From: REEB95 sp963810055
Lineage (GTDB): Bacteria > Pseudomonadota > Alphaproteobacteria > ATCC43930 > CGMCC-115725
Assembly (NCBI GenBank): GCA_963810055.1
Contig: CAWEME010000055.1
Location: 1-64,000, forward strand
DNA: 64,000 nucleotides
Direction of reading: 5' to 3'
Part shown: positions 36,207 to 44,311 of the stretch, in pieces
Layout: every line of letters starts with the position of its first letter
How positions within the stretch are numbered: position 1 is the stretch's first letter
Notes under the pieces: generated by a model
What the model saw: the letters and a program-made list of their open reading frames with translations, nothing else
Told to the model about the DNA's origin: nothing
Database searches by the model: none
Made by a program: the position numbers and the translations under genes

Positions 36207-36675
36207 GGATGTGCTCGCCGATGAGCAGGACGAGGGCGGCGTAAAGCGCGGCGGCGACGTCGTCGGCCATGATCCCGAGCCCGCCGGGAACGTTGCGTTC
36301 GATGTGACGGATCGGAAACGGCTTGAAGATGTCGAACAGGCGGAACAGCAGGAACCCGGCGAGATAAAACAGCGGATCGAGCGGCACCACGACCAGCGTC
36401 AGCCATTGTCCCGCCACCTCGTCGATCACGGCAAAGCCCGGATCCTTGATGCCGCTCGCTTGTTCGACGCGGCCCGCCGCCCAGCAGCCGACGATGAAAA
36501 CTATGATGGCGGCGATCAGCAATCCCGATGCGCCGGCATAAGTCATGATGATCCAGGCGAAAGGCAGCGCCGCGAGCGAGGCCCAGGTGCCCGGCGCCCA
36601 AGGCAGCAATCCGCAACCGAACCAGGTGGCGAGCAGCGCCGCCGGATGCGAGGACGGCAATCCGGTCCTGTGCAT
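36196..36675 (-). CDS. pgpA: Phosphatidylglycerophosphatase A
   Basis: A product of 159 residues, integral membrane protein. PgpA hallmarks are WFGCGLLPWAPGTWASLAA at the N-terminus, DPGFAVIDEVAGQWLTL with acidic metal ligands, and LFRLFDIFKPFPI. It removes phosphate from phosphatidylglycerophosphate in phosphatidylglycerol synthesis. ATG 36675 lies five bases after the ispDF stop, so the two are cotranscribed. Confidence 0.9.
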   Translation of the reverse strand: MHRTGLPSSHPAALLATWFGCGLLPWAPGTWASLAALPFAWIIMTYAGASGLLIAAIIVFIVGCWAAGRVEQASGIKDPGFAVIDEVAGQWLTLVVVPLDPLFYLAGFLLFRLFDIFKPFPIRHIERNVPGGLGIMADDVAAALYAALVLLIGEHILAL

Positions 36676-36680
36676 GGCGC

Positions 36681-37838
36681 CTAGAATGGCAGGCGCAACG
36701 TGGCCACCGCCTGCGCGGCAATGCCTTCGCCGCGCCCGGTGAATCCCAGTTGCTCTGTCGTGGTCGCCTTGACGCTGACGCGCTTTTCGTCGAGTTCCAG
36801 GATTTCGGCGACGCGTTTCACCATGGCGGCGCGGTGCGGGCCGATCTTCGGCCGCTCGCAAATCAGCGTGACATCGACATGGCTGATAGCGCCCCCCGCC
36901 TGTTTGACGAGATCGGCGGCATAACGCAGGAATTTATGCGAAGGCGCGCCGCGCCATTGCGCGTCGCTCGGCGGGAAATGCACGCCGATATCGCCGGCGC
37001 CGAGCGCGCCCAATATGGCGTCGGTCAGCGCGTGCAAGCCTGCATCGGCGTCGGAATGGCCGACCAACGCCTTGTCGAACGGCACCTTGACGCCGCACAG
37101 CCAGACATGATCGCCGGGCCCAAAGGCGTGCACGTCGAAGCCCTGGCCGGTCCGGACTTCGCCCAAACGCCCGGCCAGAATGCGCGCCGCCCGCGTCAGA
37201 TCTTCGGGGGTGGTCACCTTGATGTTGTCCTCGCTGCCTTCGACCAGCCGCACCGGCAATCCGGCGCGCTCGGCTACCGCGGCGTCGTCGGGCAAATCTT
37301 GGCCGATGACGGCGCGATGCGCGGCCAGAATCTCCTTATAGCGGAATCCCTGCGGCGTTTGCGCCCGCCACAGATTGGCCCGATCGATGGTTTCAGCGAC
37401 CATGCCGCCGGCGCCGCGCTTCACCGTGTCGAGCACCGGCAGGGCAGGGATGGCGGCGGGAGCCCGGTCCAGGGCAGCGAGTACGCGGTCGACCAATCCG
37501 GCGTCGAGGAAAGGCCGCGCGCCGTCATGCACCAGCACACGCGCGGGGTTCATCGAGGCCAAGCTTTCAAGCCCGAGCCGCACGGAATCCTGGCGCTTGG
37601 CGCCCCCGGCCACCGGCGGCAGGAGATCGAGGCCCAGCGTCGCCTGCTCATAGAGGGCGGCGTCGCCGGGATTGAAGACCACGCGCACGGATTCTATCCC
37701 GCCATGGCTTGTCAGGCTGTCGAGCGCATGGCGCAACAGCGTCTTGCCGCCGAGATCGAGATATTGCTTGGGCAGGGTTCCGCCCAGCCGCGAGCCTCGG
37801 CCGGCGGCGACGACAAGCGCGATACAGGAGGAGGACAT
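36681..37838 (-). CDS. ispDF: Bifunctional IspD/IspF (MEP-pathway enzyme)
   Basis: A product of 385 residues. The N-terminal IspD half (2-C-methyl-D-erythritol 4-phosphate cytidylyltransferase) has ALVVAAGRGSRLGGTLPKQY. The C-terminal IspF half (cyclodiphosphate synthase) has GQGFDVHAFGPGDHVWLCG with the zinc-site D/H pair, and HSDADAGLHALTDAILGALG. Together they catalyse two steps of isoprenoid precursor synthesis. The fused form is typical of alpha- and epsilonproteobacteria. ATG 37838 follows AGGAGGAGGAC. Confidence 0.95.
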   Translation of the reverse strand: MSSSCIALVVAAGRGSRLGGTLPKQYLDLGGKTLLRHALDSLTSHGGIESVRVVFNPGDAALYEQATLGLDLLPPVAGGAKRQDSVRLGLESLASMNPARVLVHDGARPFLDAGLVDRVLAALDRAPAAIPALPVLDTVKRGAGGMVAETIDRANLWRAQTPQGFRYKEILAAHRAVIGQDLPDDAAVAERAGLPVRLVEGSEDNIKVTTPEDLTRAARILAGRLGEVRTGQGFDVHAFGPGDHVWLCGVKVPFDKALVGHSDADAGLHALTDAILGALGAGDIGVHFPPSDAQWRGAPSHKFLRYAADLVKQAGGAISHVDVTLICERPKIGPHRAAMVKRVAEILELDEKRVSVKATTTEQLGFTGRGEGIAAQAVATLRLPF

Positions 37839-38050
37839 GGGCGGGCAAGCTAGACCAAGGCCGCGCCTCATGCCAGAAGGGCGGGCAGGGGTCATGGCGG
37901 GAAACCAGGCCGGATCGATGCGTTAACGCCCGGCACAGACGTCAACGAAGTTATGGTTAATGCAGCTTGAACCAAGCGAGAAAATTAACCCCTGGATCGG
38001 CCAAGCCAAGCTTTTGCTGTGGATGAGCCGGTGATGCGGAATGAATCAGG

Positions 38051-38078
38051 TTGCATTGCAATAAAGTGACGTTATGCT
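38051..38078 (+). promoter_or_regulatory. Possible sigma-70-type promoter of the dusB-ntrBC operon
   Basis: TTGCAT (38051-38056), 16 bases, TATGCT (38073-38078), inside a locally AT-rich stretch 40-70 bases before the dusB start. It matches the consensus in four of six bases at each hexamer. It is a visual match only. Confidence 0.35.
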
Positions 38079-38117
38079 ATGCTTAATAAATAGCCATCAG
38101 GCTTTGGTGCTTAAAAT

Positions 38118-39107
38118 ATGAGCATTAACTTAGGAAAACTGCGGATCGAAGAGCCGGTGATCCTGGCGCCGATGTCGGGAGTGACCGATCAACCGTTCCG
38201 GCGTCTAGTCAAATCCTTCGGCGCGGGGCTGGTGGTGTCGGAGATGATCGCCAGCGCTGCGGTGATCCGCGAAAGCCGCCGCTCCTTCACCATGGCCGAA
38301 AGCGAAGCCGAAGAGCAGCCGATGGCGGTGCAGCTCGCCGGCTGCGAACCCGCCGTGATGGCCGAGGCGGCGAAGCTCAACGCCGGTCGCGGCGCCGCCA
38401 TCATCGACATCAATTTCGGCTGCCCGGTGAAGAAAGTGGTGAATGGACATGCCGGCTCGGCGCTGATGCGCGACGAGCTTCATGCCGCGCGCATTCTCGA
38501 AGCCACGGTCAAGGCGGTCGATCTCCCGGTCACGCTCAAGATGCGCACCGGCTGGGACGACAGGAGCCGCAACGCGCCGCGCCTCGCCAAGATCGCCGAG
38601 GATTGCGGTATCCGCATGATTTCGGTGCATGGCCGCACGCGCTGCCAGTTCTACGAGGGCAGGGCCGATTGGGGCTTCATCCGCGAAGTCAAGGAATCGG
38701 TCAAAATTCCGGTCATCGCCAATGGCGACATCGTGAATCTCGAAGACGCGCACGCGGCGCTGGCGCAATCGCAAGCCGATGGGCTGATGATCGGCCGCGG
38801 CGCCTATGGCAAGCCGTGGTTCGTCCGGCAGGTGATCCATTTCCTCAAGACCGGCCAACGGCTCACCGATCCGCCGCTCGCGGAGCAGCGCGACGTGCTG
38901 CTGCGCCATTATGACGCCATGCTCACTTATTACGGCGCCACGGCCGGCAGCCGCATGGCGCGCAAGCATATCGGCTGGTATTCCAAGGGCCTGCCGGGTT
39001 CGGCCGAATTCCGCGGCGCCATCAACCATGTCAACGATCCAAATGCGGTCAAGGCCATGATCCGGGCCTTCTATGCGCCGCTGATCGCGGTCAAAGCGGC
39101 GGCCTGA
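38118..39107 (+). CDS. dusB: tRNA-dihydrouridine synthase B
   Basis: A product of 329 residues: an FMN-binding TIM barrel with LAPMSGVTDQPFRRLV, DINFGCPVKKVVNGHAGSAL (catalytic Cys), VTLKMRTGWDD, VHGRTRCQFYEG and PVIANGDI. It reduces uridine in the D loop of tRNA. The order dusB-ntrB-ntrC is typical for this class of bacteria. The next gene starts two bases after the stop. Confidence 0.95.
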   Translation: MSINLGKLRIEEPVILAPMSGVTDQPFRRLVKSFGAGLVVSEMIASAAVIRESRRSFTMAESEAEEQPMAVQLAGCEPAVMAEAAKLNAGRGAAIIDINFGCPVKKVVNGHAGSALMRDELHAARILEATVKAVDLPVTLKMRTGWDDRSRNAPRLAKIAEDCGIRMISVHGRTRCQFYEGRADWGFIREVKESVKIPVIANGDIVNLEDAHAALAQSQADGLMIGRGAYGKPWFVRQVIHFLKTGQRLTDPPLAEQRDVLLRHYDAMLTYYGATAGSRMARKHIGWYSKGLPGSAEFRGAINHVNDPNAVKAMIRAFYAPLIAVKAAA

Positions 39108-39108
39108 C

Positions 39109-40257
39109 ATGGCGATCCGGAGCGTCTTCAAGCGCAAACCGCCCGAGCTGCCAGTCGAGGCGGCGCAGGTTCTTTCGGCATTGCCGGATCCGGTGCTGGT
39201 GATCGACCAGGACGACCAGCTCGTCTATGTCAATGCGGCGGCCGAGCATTTCTTCGACAGCGGCGCTGCGACGCTGCTCGGCGCTAAGCTCAAGGATCTG
39301 TTGCCGGCCGATGGACCGCTTTTCGCGCTGATCGAGAACGTGCGGCTTACCGGCCACAGCGTTTCGGAATACGGCATCACGCTGGAGACGCCGCGTTTGC
39401 CGGTATCGCGTTTCGTCAACATCCAGGCCGCGCCCCTGTCCGAGCCGCATGACCGCGTGGTGGTGATGCTCCAGGAACGCAGCATCGCCAACAAGATCGA
39501 CCGCCAGTTGACCCACCGCAACGCCGCGCGCTCGGTCACGGCCATGGCGGCGATGCTGGCGCATGAAGTGAAGAATCCGCTCTCCGGCATCCGCGGCGCG
39601 GCGCAGCTCTTGGAGCAGAATGCCGGACCCGGCGACCGCGAATTGACCCGCTTGATCTGCGACGAGGCCGACCGCATCTGCGCGCTGGTCGACCGCATGG
39701 ACGTGTTTTCCGACCAGCGGCCGCTCGAGCGTTCGGCGATCAACATCCACGAGGTCATGGAGCGGGTGCGCCGGGCGGCGGGCTCGGGCTTCGCCCGCCA
39801 TGTCCGCTTCATCGAGGAATACGACCCATCGCTGCCGCCGGTGCATGGCAACCGCGATCTGCTGATCCAGGTGTTCCTCAACCTGGTCAAGAACGCGGCC
39901 GAGGCCGTGCCGGAAAAAGGCGGTGAAATCCAGCTTTTGACCTCCTATCAGCACGGCGTGCGCCTGGCGGTGGCCGGCAGCGACAGCCGCGTGCATCTGC
40001 CGCTGGTGGTGTCGGTGATCGACAACGGCGAAGGCATTCCCGAGGATCTGCGTCCGCATCTGTTCGATCCTTTCATCTCGACCAAGCGCAACGGCAAGGG
40101 GCTGGGCCTGGCGCTGGTCGCCAAGGTGGTGGGCGATCATGGCGGCGTGATCGAATTCGACAGCCAGCCGCGCCGCACCACGTTCCGCGTCTATCTGCCG
40201 GTGGCGCCGCGAGAGGCCTCGCTCCGCCCGGCGACGGCGCCCAAGGCCGCGCCATGA
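39109..40257 (+). CDS. ntrB: Nitrogen regulation sensor kinase NtrB
   Basis: A product of 382 residues without membrane segments. The N-terminal PAS domain (about 20-130; DPVLVIDQDDQLVYVNAAAE) is followed by the phosphoacceptor helix MLAHEVKNPLSGIRGAAQLL and a catalytic ATPase domain (N box FLNLVKNAAEAVPEKG, VIDNGEGIPEDL, GKGLGLALVAKVVGDHGG). It phosphorylates NtrC under nitrogen limitation, controlled by PII. Its stop overlaps the ntrC start (ATGA). Confidence 0.93.
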   Translation: MAIRSVFKRKPPELPVEAAQVLSALPDPVLVIDQDDQLVYVNAAAEHFFDSGAATLLGAKLKDLLPADGPLFALIENVRLTGHSVSEYGITLETPRLPVSRFVNIQAAPLSEPHDRVVVMLQERSIANKIDRQLTHRNAARSVTAMAAMLAHEVKNPLSGIRGAAQLLEQNAGPGDRELTRLICDEADRICALVDRMDVFSDQRPLERSAINIHEVMERVRRAAGSGFARHVRFIEEYDPSLPPVHGNRDLLIQVFLNLVKNAAEAVPEKGGEIQLLTSYQHGVRLAVAGSDSRVHLPLVVSVIDNGEGIPEDLRPHLFDPFISTKRNGKGLGLALVAKVVGDHGGVIEFDSQPRRTTFRVYLPVAPREASLRPATAPKAAP

Positions 40258-41702
40258 CCGAGCCCTCGACCATTCTGGTCGCCGACGACGACCGCGCCAT
40301 TCGCACGGTGCTGACCCAGGCGCTGAGCCGTCTCGGCCACAATGTCCGCACCACCGGCAACGCCGCCACGCTGTGGCGCTGGGTGGAGGACGGGGAAGGC
40401 GATCTGGTCATCACCGACGTGGTGATGCCGGACGAGAACGGACTCGATCTCATCCCGCGCATCAAGAAGCTCAGGCCGGAACTGCGCATCATCGTCATGA
40501 GCGCGCAGAACACGCTGATGACGGCGGTCAAGGCGACCGAACGCGGCGCCTTCGAATACCTGCCCAAGCCGTTCGATCTTCACGTGCTGGTCAATCTGGT
40601 CGAGCGCGCGCTGACCGCGCCGCATGCGGGGCCGCCGGTCTCGGCGGAAAACGCCGAAACCGAGGAGCAATTGCCGCTGATCGGGCGCTCGCCGGCGATG
40701 CAGGAGATTTATCGCGTGCTGGCGCGGCTCATGGGCACCGATCTGACGGTGATGATTACCGGCGAAAGCGGCACCGGCAAGGAACTGGTGGCGCGCGCGC
40801 TGCACGATTACGGCAAGCGGCGCAACGGGCCCTTCATCGCCGTCAACATGGCGGCGATTCCGCGCGAGCTCATCGAGAGCGACCTGTTCGGCCACGAGAA
40901 GGGTTCCTTCACCGGCGCCATGACGCGCGGCGTCGGGCGCTTTGAACAAGCTCAGGGAGGAACGCTGTTCCTCGACGAGATCGGCGACATGCCCTTGGAG
41001 GCGCAAACCCGGCTGCTGCGCGTTCTGCAGCAGGGTGAATACACCACCGTCGGCGGCCGCACGCCGATCCGCGCCGATGTGCGCATCATCGCCGCGACCC
41101 ATCGCGATCTTCGCCAGTCGATCCGGCAGGGCCTGTTCCGCGAGGATCTGTTCTATCGCCTCAACGTGGTGCCGCTCCGGCTGCCGCCGTTGCGCGAGCG
41201 TACCGAGGACATTCCGGCGCTGGTGCGGCATTTCTTCCAGCTGGCGCAGAAAGAGGGCCTGCCGCCCAAGACGCTCGATCAGGCGGCGATGGACCGGCTC
41301 AAGACCTATCGCTGGCCGGGCAATGTGCGCGAGCTCGAGAATTTGGTGCGCCGCCTCGCCGCGCTTTACTCGCAAGAGGTCATCGGGCTCGACGCGATCG
41401 AGGCCGAACTGGCGGAAACCACGCCGGCATCGACGCCGCGCGAGAACGCGGTCAATGAGGGGCTATCCGCCGCCGCCGAACGCCATTTGCGCGAATATTT
41501 CTCGGCGCACAAGGGCGGGCTGCCGCCGGCCGGGCTTTATGACCGGGTGCTGCGCGAGATCGAGCGCCCCTTGATCCAGCTCACCCTGGGCGCGACCCGC
41601 GGCAATCAGCTGCGGGCGGCCCAGCTCCTGGGATTGAACCGCAATACCCTGCGCAAGAAGATCCGCGAACTCGACATCGATGTCGGCCGCGGCCTGAAGT
41701 AA
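40254..41702 (+). CDS. ntrC: Nitrogen regulation response regulator NtrC (sigma-54 activator)
   Basis: A product of 482 residues in three domains. Receiver (1-120): acceptor Asp in LVITDVVMPDENG. AAA+ (about 145-380): Walker A TGESGTGKELVA, Walker B GGTLFLDEIGDMP. A Fis-type HTH lies at the end (NQLRAAQLLGLNRNTLRKKI). The sigma-54 contact loop reads GSFTGA, with Ser for the usual first Ala. It activates nitrogen-scavenging genes when phosphorylated by NtrB. The usual ntrYX neighbours are now separated from it by a transposable element. Confidence 0.95.
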   Translation: MTEPSTILVADDDRAIRTVLTQALSRLGHNVRTTGNAATLWRWVEDGEGDLVITDVVMPDENGLDLIPRIKKLRPELRIIVMSAQNTLMTAVKATERGAFEYLPKPFDLHVLVNLVERALTAPHAGPPVSAENAETEEQLPLIGRSPAMQEIYRVLARLMGTDLTVMITGESGTGKELVARALHDYGKRRNGPFIAVNMAAIPRELIESDLFGHEKGSFTGAMTRGVGRFEQAQGGTLFLDEIGDMPLEAQTRLLRVLQQGEYTTVGGRTPIRADVRIIAATHRDLRQSIRQGLFREDLFYRLNVVPLRLPPLRERTEDIPALVRHFFQLAQKEGLPPKTLDQAAMDRLKTYRWPGNVRELENLVRRLAALYSQEVIGLDAIEAELAETTPASTPRENAVNEGLSAAAERHLREYFSAHKGGLPPAGLYDRVLREIERPLIQLTLGATRGNQLRAAQLLGLNRNTLRKKIRELDIDVGRGLK

Positions 41703-41743
41703 TCCCGGCCCGGCCGGCCCCTCAAGTAACGGAATAACAGCGT

Positions 41744-41751
41744 AAAATAAG
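41744..41751. repeat. Target-site duplication, left copy (AAAATAAG)
   Basis: Eight bases identical to 45328-45335 on the other side of the IS1595-type element. Eight bases is the duplication length known for this family. Confidence 0.9.
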
Positions 41752-41777
41752 GGTAATTATCACTTTGACGTAGTACG
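41752..41777 (+). repeat. Left terminal inverted repeat of the IS1595-family element
   Basis: Begins GGTAATTATCACTTTGACGT. It pairs with the right end at 45302-45327 in 21 of 26 positions (mismatches at 2, 10, 13, 19 and 25). Confidence 0.9.
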
Positions 41778-41931
41778 ATCCAGATATAGACTCTGGTCGT
41801 TGCGAACGTCGGGTTTTTTCAATTTTCGATCCGTTTGGAGGTTATGGCGCGCTGGGGATTACATGTCTCAGCGCCCTAACCGATTCCGCCTCCCTCGGGA
41901 CGATCCATGCGAGCGTATGCGGTGGTGCGTC

Positions 41932-42150
41932 ATGAGCGGCACATCGTCACGACGAGATGAAATCCATGCGTGGATTACGGAGTTCCTATGGGAATTTTTC
42001 GATAGTGGCATGTCAAATTCAGAGGCCGCCGACATCATCCTGGCGACTCTGGAAACTGCTTTCCCAATCTCAGAGAAAACTGAATCAATTCCGTTTGCAA
42101 ATCCCCGTGAACTTTTAAGTAAGTGGAAAAATCGTCAGGACCAAACTTGA
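41932..42150 (+). CDS. Small hypothetical protein in the transposable element
   Basis: ATG 41932 gives 72 residues (MSGTSSRRDEIHAWITEFLW ... PRELLSKWKNRQDQT) with a helical, charged character. The frame is open from ATG 41800. No family is recognised. Its 3' part overlaps the 3' part of the opposite-strand gene ending at 42035 by 116 bases, so one of the two ends may not be real; the opposite-strand gene is the stronger candidate. Confidence 0.3.
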   Translation: MSGTSSRRDEIHAWITEFLWEFFDSGMSNSEAADIILATLETAFPISEKTESIPFANPRELLSKWKNRQDQT

Positions 42151-42547
42151 AAGAGCGAATCGAGTGGCCATCACGATGATATTCGACAATGTGGAACTCA
42201 TATGTTCCGTCAACGTGTGCCATCTGTTTGAGCGACCCGTGAGCGAGATCGTGTCGGTCTCTCGACCGTTTCTCAATGCGTTTCATGAGTGCGCGACCCT
42301 CTACGGCAAACGGTCGGAGGGTCGGCAGGCTCCTAAAGCCCTGCTTGAGAAATGTCGTCTTTTGCTTCATCGAGTGTGGAATATCCCCGTCTTTTCGGAG
42401 TTTATTACCGCCGCAATGTCGAAACACGATGTTCACGAGTATGTCGAGTTGCTGATCAATCATTCCCCAGTTCAGCACGACAAAACCGACCGCCGTGCAC
42501 AAGCTTCGAAAATCGTCGTTCTGATCGTCGGGGCTAAGCGCTGCCAT
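42035..42547 (-). CDS. HEPN-like hypothetical protein, cargo of the transposable element
   Basis: A product of 170 residues. An N-terminal helix FVVLNWGMIDQQLDILVNIV, a middle helical part, and the motif RHDLAH (R98 to H103), the R-x4-H spacing of HEPN ribonuclease domains, followed by a beta-like segment (YEFHIVEYHRDGHSIRSFKF). A HEPN-type fold is inferred from this pattern only. It lies 55 bases downstream of the 265-residue gene on the same strand, so the two probably form a pair. Confidence 0.6.
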   Translation of the reverse strand: MAALSPDDQNDDFRSLCTAVGFVVLNWGMIDQQLDILVNIVFRHCGGNKLRKDGDIPHSMKQKTTFLKQGFRSLPTLRPFAVEGRALMKRIEKRSRDRHDLAHGSLKQMAHVDGTYEFHIVEYHRDGHSIRSFKFGPDDFSTYLKVHGDLQTELIQFSLRLGKQFPESPG

Positions 42548-42602
42548 TTTTCACCTCTAAGCGTCTAGGAGATCATCACGCATGGATCACCATAAAATCA
42601 GC

Positions 42603-43400
42603 TTAGGGGGATCGTTCGCGAAGGATACGAGCAGTCTCCGCTTCGATACCCAAGACGATGCCCTCGACTTTGCTCGCCAAAGCGTCGAGCACGGTAGGCG
42701 CTGGGTCAGACAGAGGGGGTTCTCCTGTACCAAGGACTATCTGAAGAATCGGGCGCGCATCGATATTTCCGGTTGTTCCCTTCCCGAAGCGCGCAAATTC
42801 AAGCTCGTTGTGCAATTCGTTCCATTTGTTGACGCCAATCGTAAATCCGCCTTCCCCCGATGTGATGGCCCAGGGCTGCTCGCCAGCTACAATTTGCGTC
42901 CCGCCGCTGCCCAACGATATGCGCAAAATACGCTGGTGTTTGTTTGGACCGGCGAGGGAGCCAAGCGCATAGAGCAAGTCGTCCCCTCCATAGTGCGACT
43001 GGAATGCCCGGATAAAGACTACAAGTTTGGGGTCAACATTCTTGCAACGTGCCGCAATTTCATCATCAAGATTTTTAAGCGTTTGACCAAAGGGGAAGTA
43101 GACCCCCTTCGCATTTGGTCTACCCAACAACATGGCACCATCGCAGACTGCTTGATCGAGAGAGTGTCGAAGGTCGTTTACTATGCCCGAGGCAGGGACT
43201 CTCATCTTGGGCGGAATGCGATGATGGAAACGAAGCTTGACGATCTTCTCTCCGGTATTCGGATCACTGTGGTCGATGATGTCATAAGTGCAGTTTTGGA
43301 TAAAAGCATCGCAGGCCGATTTGAAATCAATGATGCTTGTTTTTGCCCCATCGATGAGTAGCTTAGGACTTTCGAATGGTTGAAGATCGTCCGTGGCCAC
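42603..43400 (-). CDS. Hypothetical protein, 265 residues, cargo of the transposable element
   Basis: ATG 43400, 265 residues. It contains a conserved-looking helix ASGIVNDLRHSLDQAVCDGA near residue 80 and KGVYFPFGQTLKNLDDEI. The pattern of DLRHSLDQAVC recurs in uncharacterised bacterial proteins, but no function is known to me. No signal or membrane segment is seen. It is followed on the same strand by the HEPN-like gene. A strong hairpin stands 45-70 bases upstream of its start. Confidence 0.65.
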   Translation of the reverse strand: MATDDLQPFESPKLLIDGAKTSIIDFKSACDAFIQNCTYDIIDHSDPNTGEKIVKLRFHHRIPPKMRVPASGIVNDLRHSLDQAVCDGAMLLGRPNAKGVYFPFGQTLKNLDDEIAARCKNVDPKLVVFIRAFQSHYGGDDLLYALGSLAGPNKHQRILRISLGSGGTQIVAGEQPWAITSGEGGFTIGVNKWNELHNELEFARFGKGTTGNIDARPILQIVLGTGEPPLSDPAPTVLDALASKVEGIVLGIEAETARILRERSP

Positions 43401-43444
43401 TGTTCGCTCCTAGGTTACTTGGCAGTTCCTAGGATATAGCGAGA

Positions 43445-43470
43445 CGGGGCCGGGTGCGAATCCGGCCCCG
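43445..43470. other. Strong hairpin inside the transposable element
   Basis: CGGGGCCGG - 8 bases - CCGGCCCCG, a perfect 9-bp GC stem between the divergent cargo genes. No T tract follows on either strand, so it is not a classical terminator. It could shield cargo from read-through or regulate the gene at 43400. Confidence 0.45.
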
Positions 43471-43481
43471 ATTATGCTAAG

Positions 43482-43592
43482 ATGCAAACAATGACGCGAA
43501 TTTGGCTGTTTATTACGGTGCTTGTATTGATATGTGGCAGCATAGCCGCGTATACGATTTTTTCGCTTGCTCGATTATCTCAATTTGGCTGA
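43482..43592 (+). CDS. Possible single-helix membrane peptide in the transposable element
   Basis: A 36-codon frame (ATG 43482, or 43491) that encodes one hydrophobic helix, RIWLFITVLVLICGSIAAYT, followed by a short basic tail. No convincing ribosome binding site. The next frame downstream carries a larger membrane protein, so it may be a separate peptide or the broken N-terminus of that protein. Confidence 0.3.
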   Translation: MQTMTRIWLFITVLVLICGSIAAYTIFSLARLSQFG

Positions 43593-43669
43593 TCCAATAC
43601 AGGATAGGGGGAAGGGGGTCTTTCTCTCCCCGTTGTGGTATATATCGCGCTCTATTTAAGGAGGATTCC

Positions 43670-44131
43670 TTGAGAAACGTCTCTGTTATTTCATATTTAA
43701 TAGGTGTTTTTCTCGCTGATTGCCTAATCCGATTCATCCTCTGTGTATGGCGTGAATTTGAACTCCATCATCCGCCTACACTCGATCTTGATCCAAAGAA
43801 GCCGCCTTCAAAGCCAGAAAAAACATTTTGGCCTTCTGTAAAAGATGCTTTCACAAGCAAACATCATTCCGCCTTGGTAAAAGATTATTGGCATCCGTTT
43901 GCGCTCGGATTTTTTGAATTATTTTTTTATCCGTTGTTAATGGTAGAAAGCGAATGGATACCTATCGGATGGTGGATTGGCTTGAAGACAGCGGCGAGTT
44001 GGAAGGGTTGGAATGAGAAGCGCGAAAACTATTCGCGTTTCTTGATAGGCAATGCTCTTATAATCATAATGTCAATTATTCTGGCTGACTTGTTTATTGG
44101 TCAGCCTTGTCTTGGATCAGTGTGTTGGTGA
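43670..44131 (+). CDS. Hypothetical membrane protein, cargo of the transposable element
   Basis: TTG 43670 was chosen because AAGGAGG lies five bases ahead; the frame itself is open from 43502, but the earlier part is rich in unlikely residues. The product of 153 residues has an N-terminal helix (ISYLIGVFLADCLIRFILCV), a charged proline-rich segment (DLDPKKPPSKPEKTFWP), a hydrophobic middle (FALGFFELFFYPLLMV) and a C-terminal helix (FLIGNALIIIMSIILADLF). AT-rich codon use. No family is recognised. Confidence 0.55.
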   Translation: MRNVSVISYLIGVFLADCLIRFILCVWREFELHHPPTLDLDPKKPPSKPEKTFWPSVKDAFTSKHHSALVKDYWHPFALGFFELFFYPLLMVESEWIPIGWWIGLKTAASWKGWNEKRENYSRFLIGNALIIIMSIILADLFIGQPCLGSVCW

Positions 44132-44147
44132 ATGGATGGGCATGACA

Positions 44148-44309
44148 ATGGCAAAATCGAAAGAACCCGAGATCGCGCTACGCCCAGACGGATGGGACCG
44201 CTTCAAACGCGCCGTTGACGCGGCGGTTAAAAGCGGCCCCAAGCATCGTCCGTCTAAGAAAACTCTCGCTTCACAGAAGCAAGAAGGCGACGAAAAGCCT
44301 CACGACTAA
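44148..44309 (+). CDS. Small basic protein, cargo of the transposable element
   Basis: ATG 44148 with GGATGGG upstream gives 53 residues: MAKSKEPEIALRPDGWDRFK, then RAVDAAVKSGPKHR and a lysine-rich end. The LRPDGWDRFKRAVDAAVKSG helix looks like the short antitoxin-like or DNA-associated proteins often annotated next to transposases; the role is unknown. It is convergent with the transposase, two bases apart. Earlier starts at 44136 and 44142 are possible. Confidence 0.55.
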   Translation: MAKSKEPEIALRPDGWDRFKRAVDAAVKSGPKHRPSKKTLASQKQEGDEKPHD

Positions 44310-44311
44310 AC

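Noticed and set aside
37839..37895. Upstream start for IspDF adding 19 residues
   Set aside because: The ATG at 37838 has an AGGAGGAGG-type site and gives the normal IspD start; the extension is basic and unconserved in character.
42164..43361. Plus-strand frames of 134 and 259 codons inside the transposon
   Set aside because: They lie opposite the 170- and 265-residue cargo genes, whose products look far more like real proteins.
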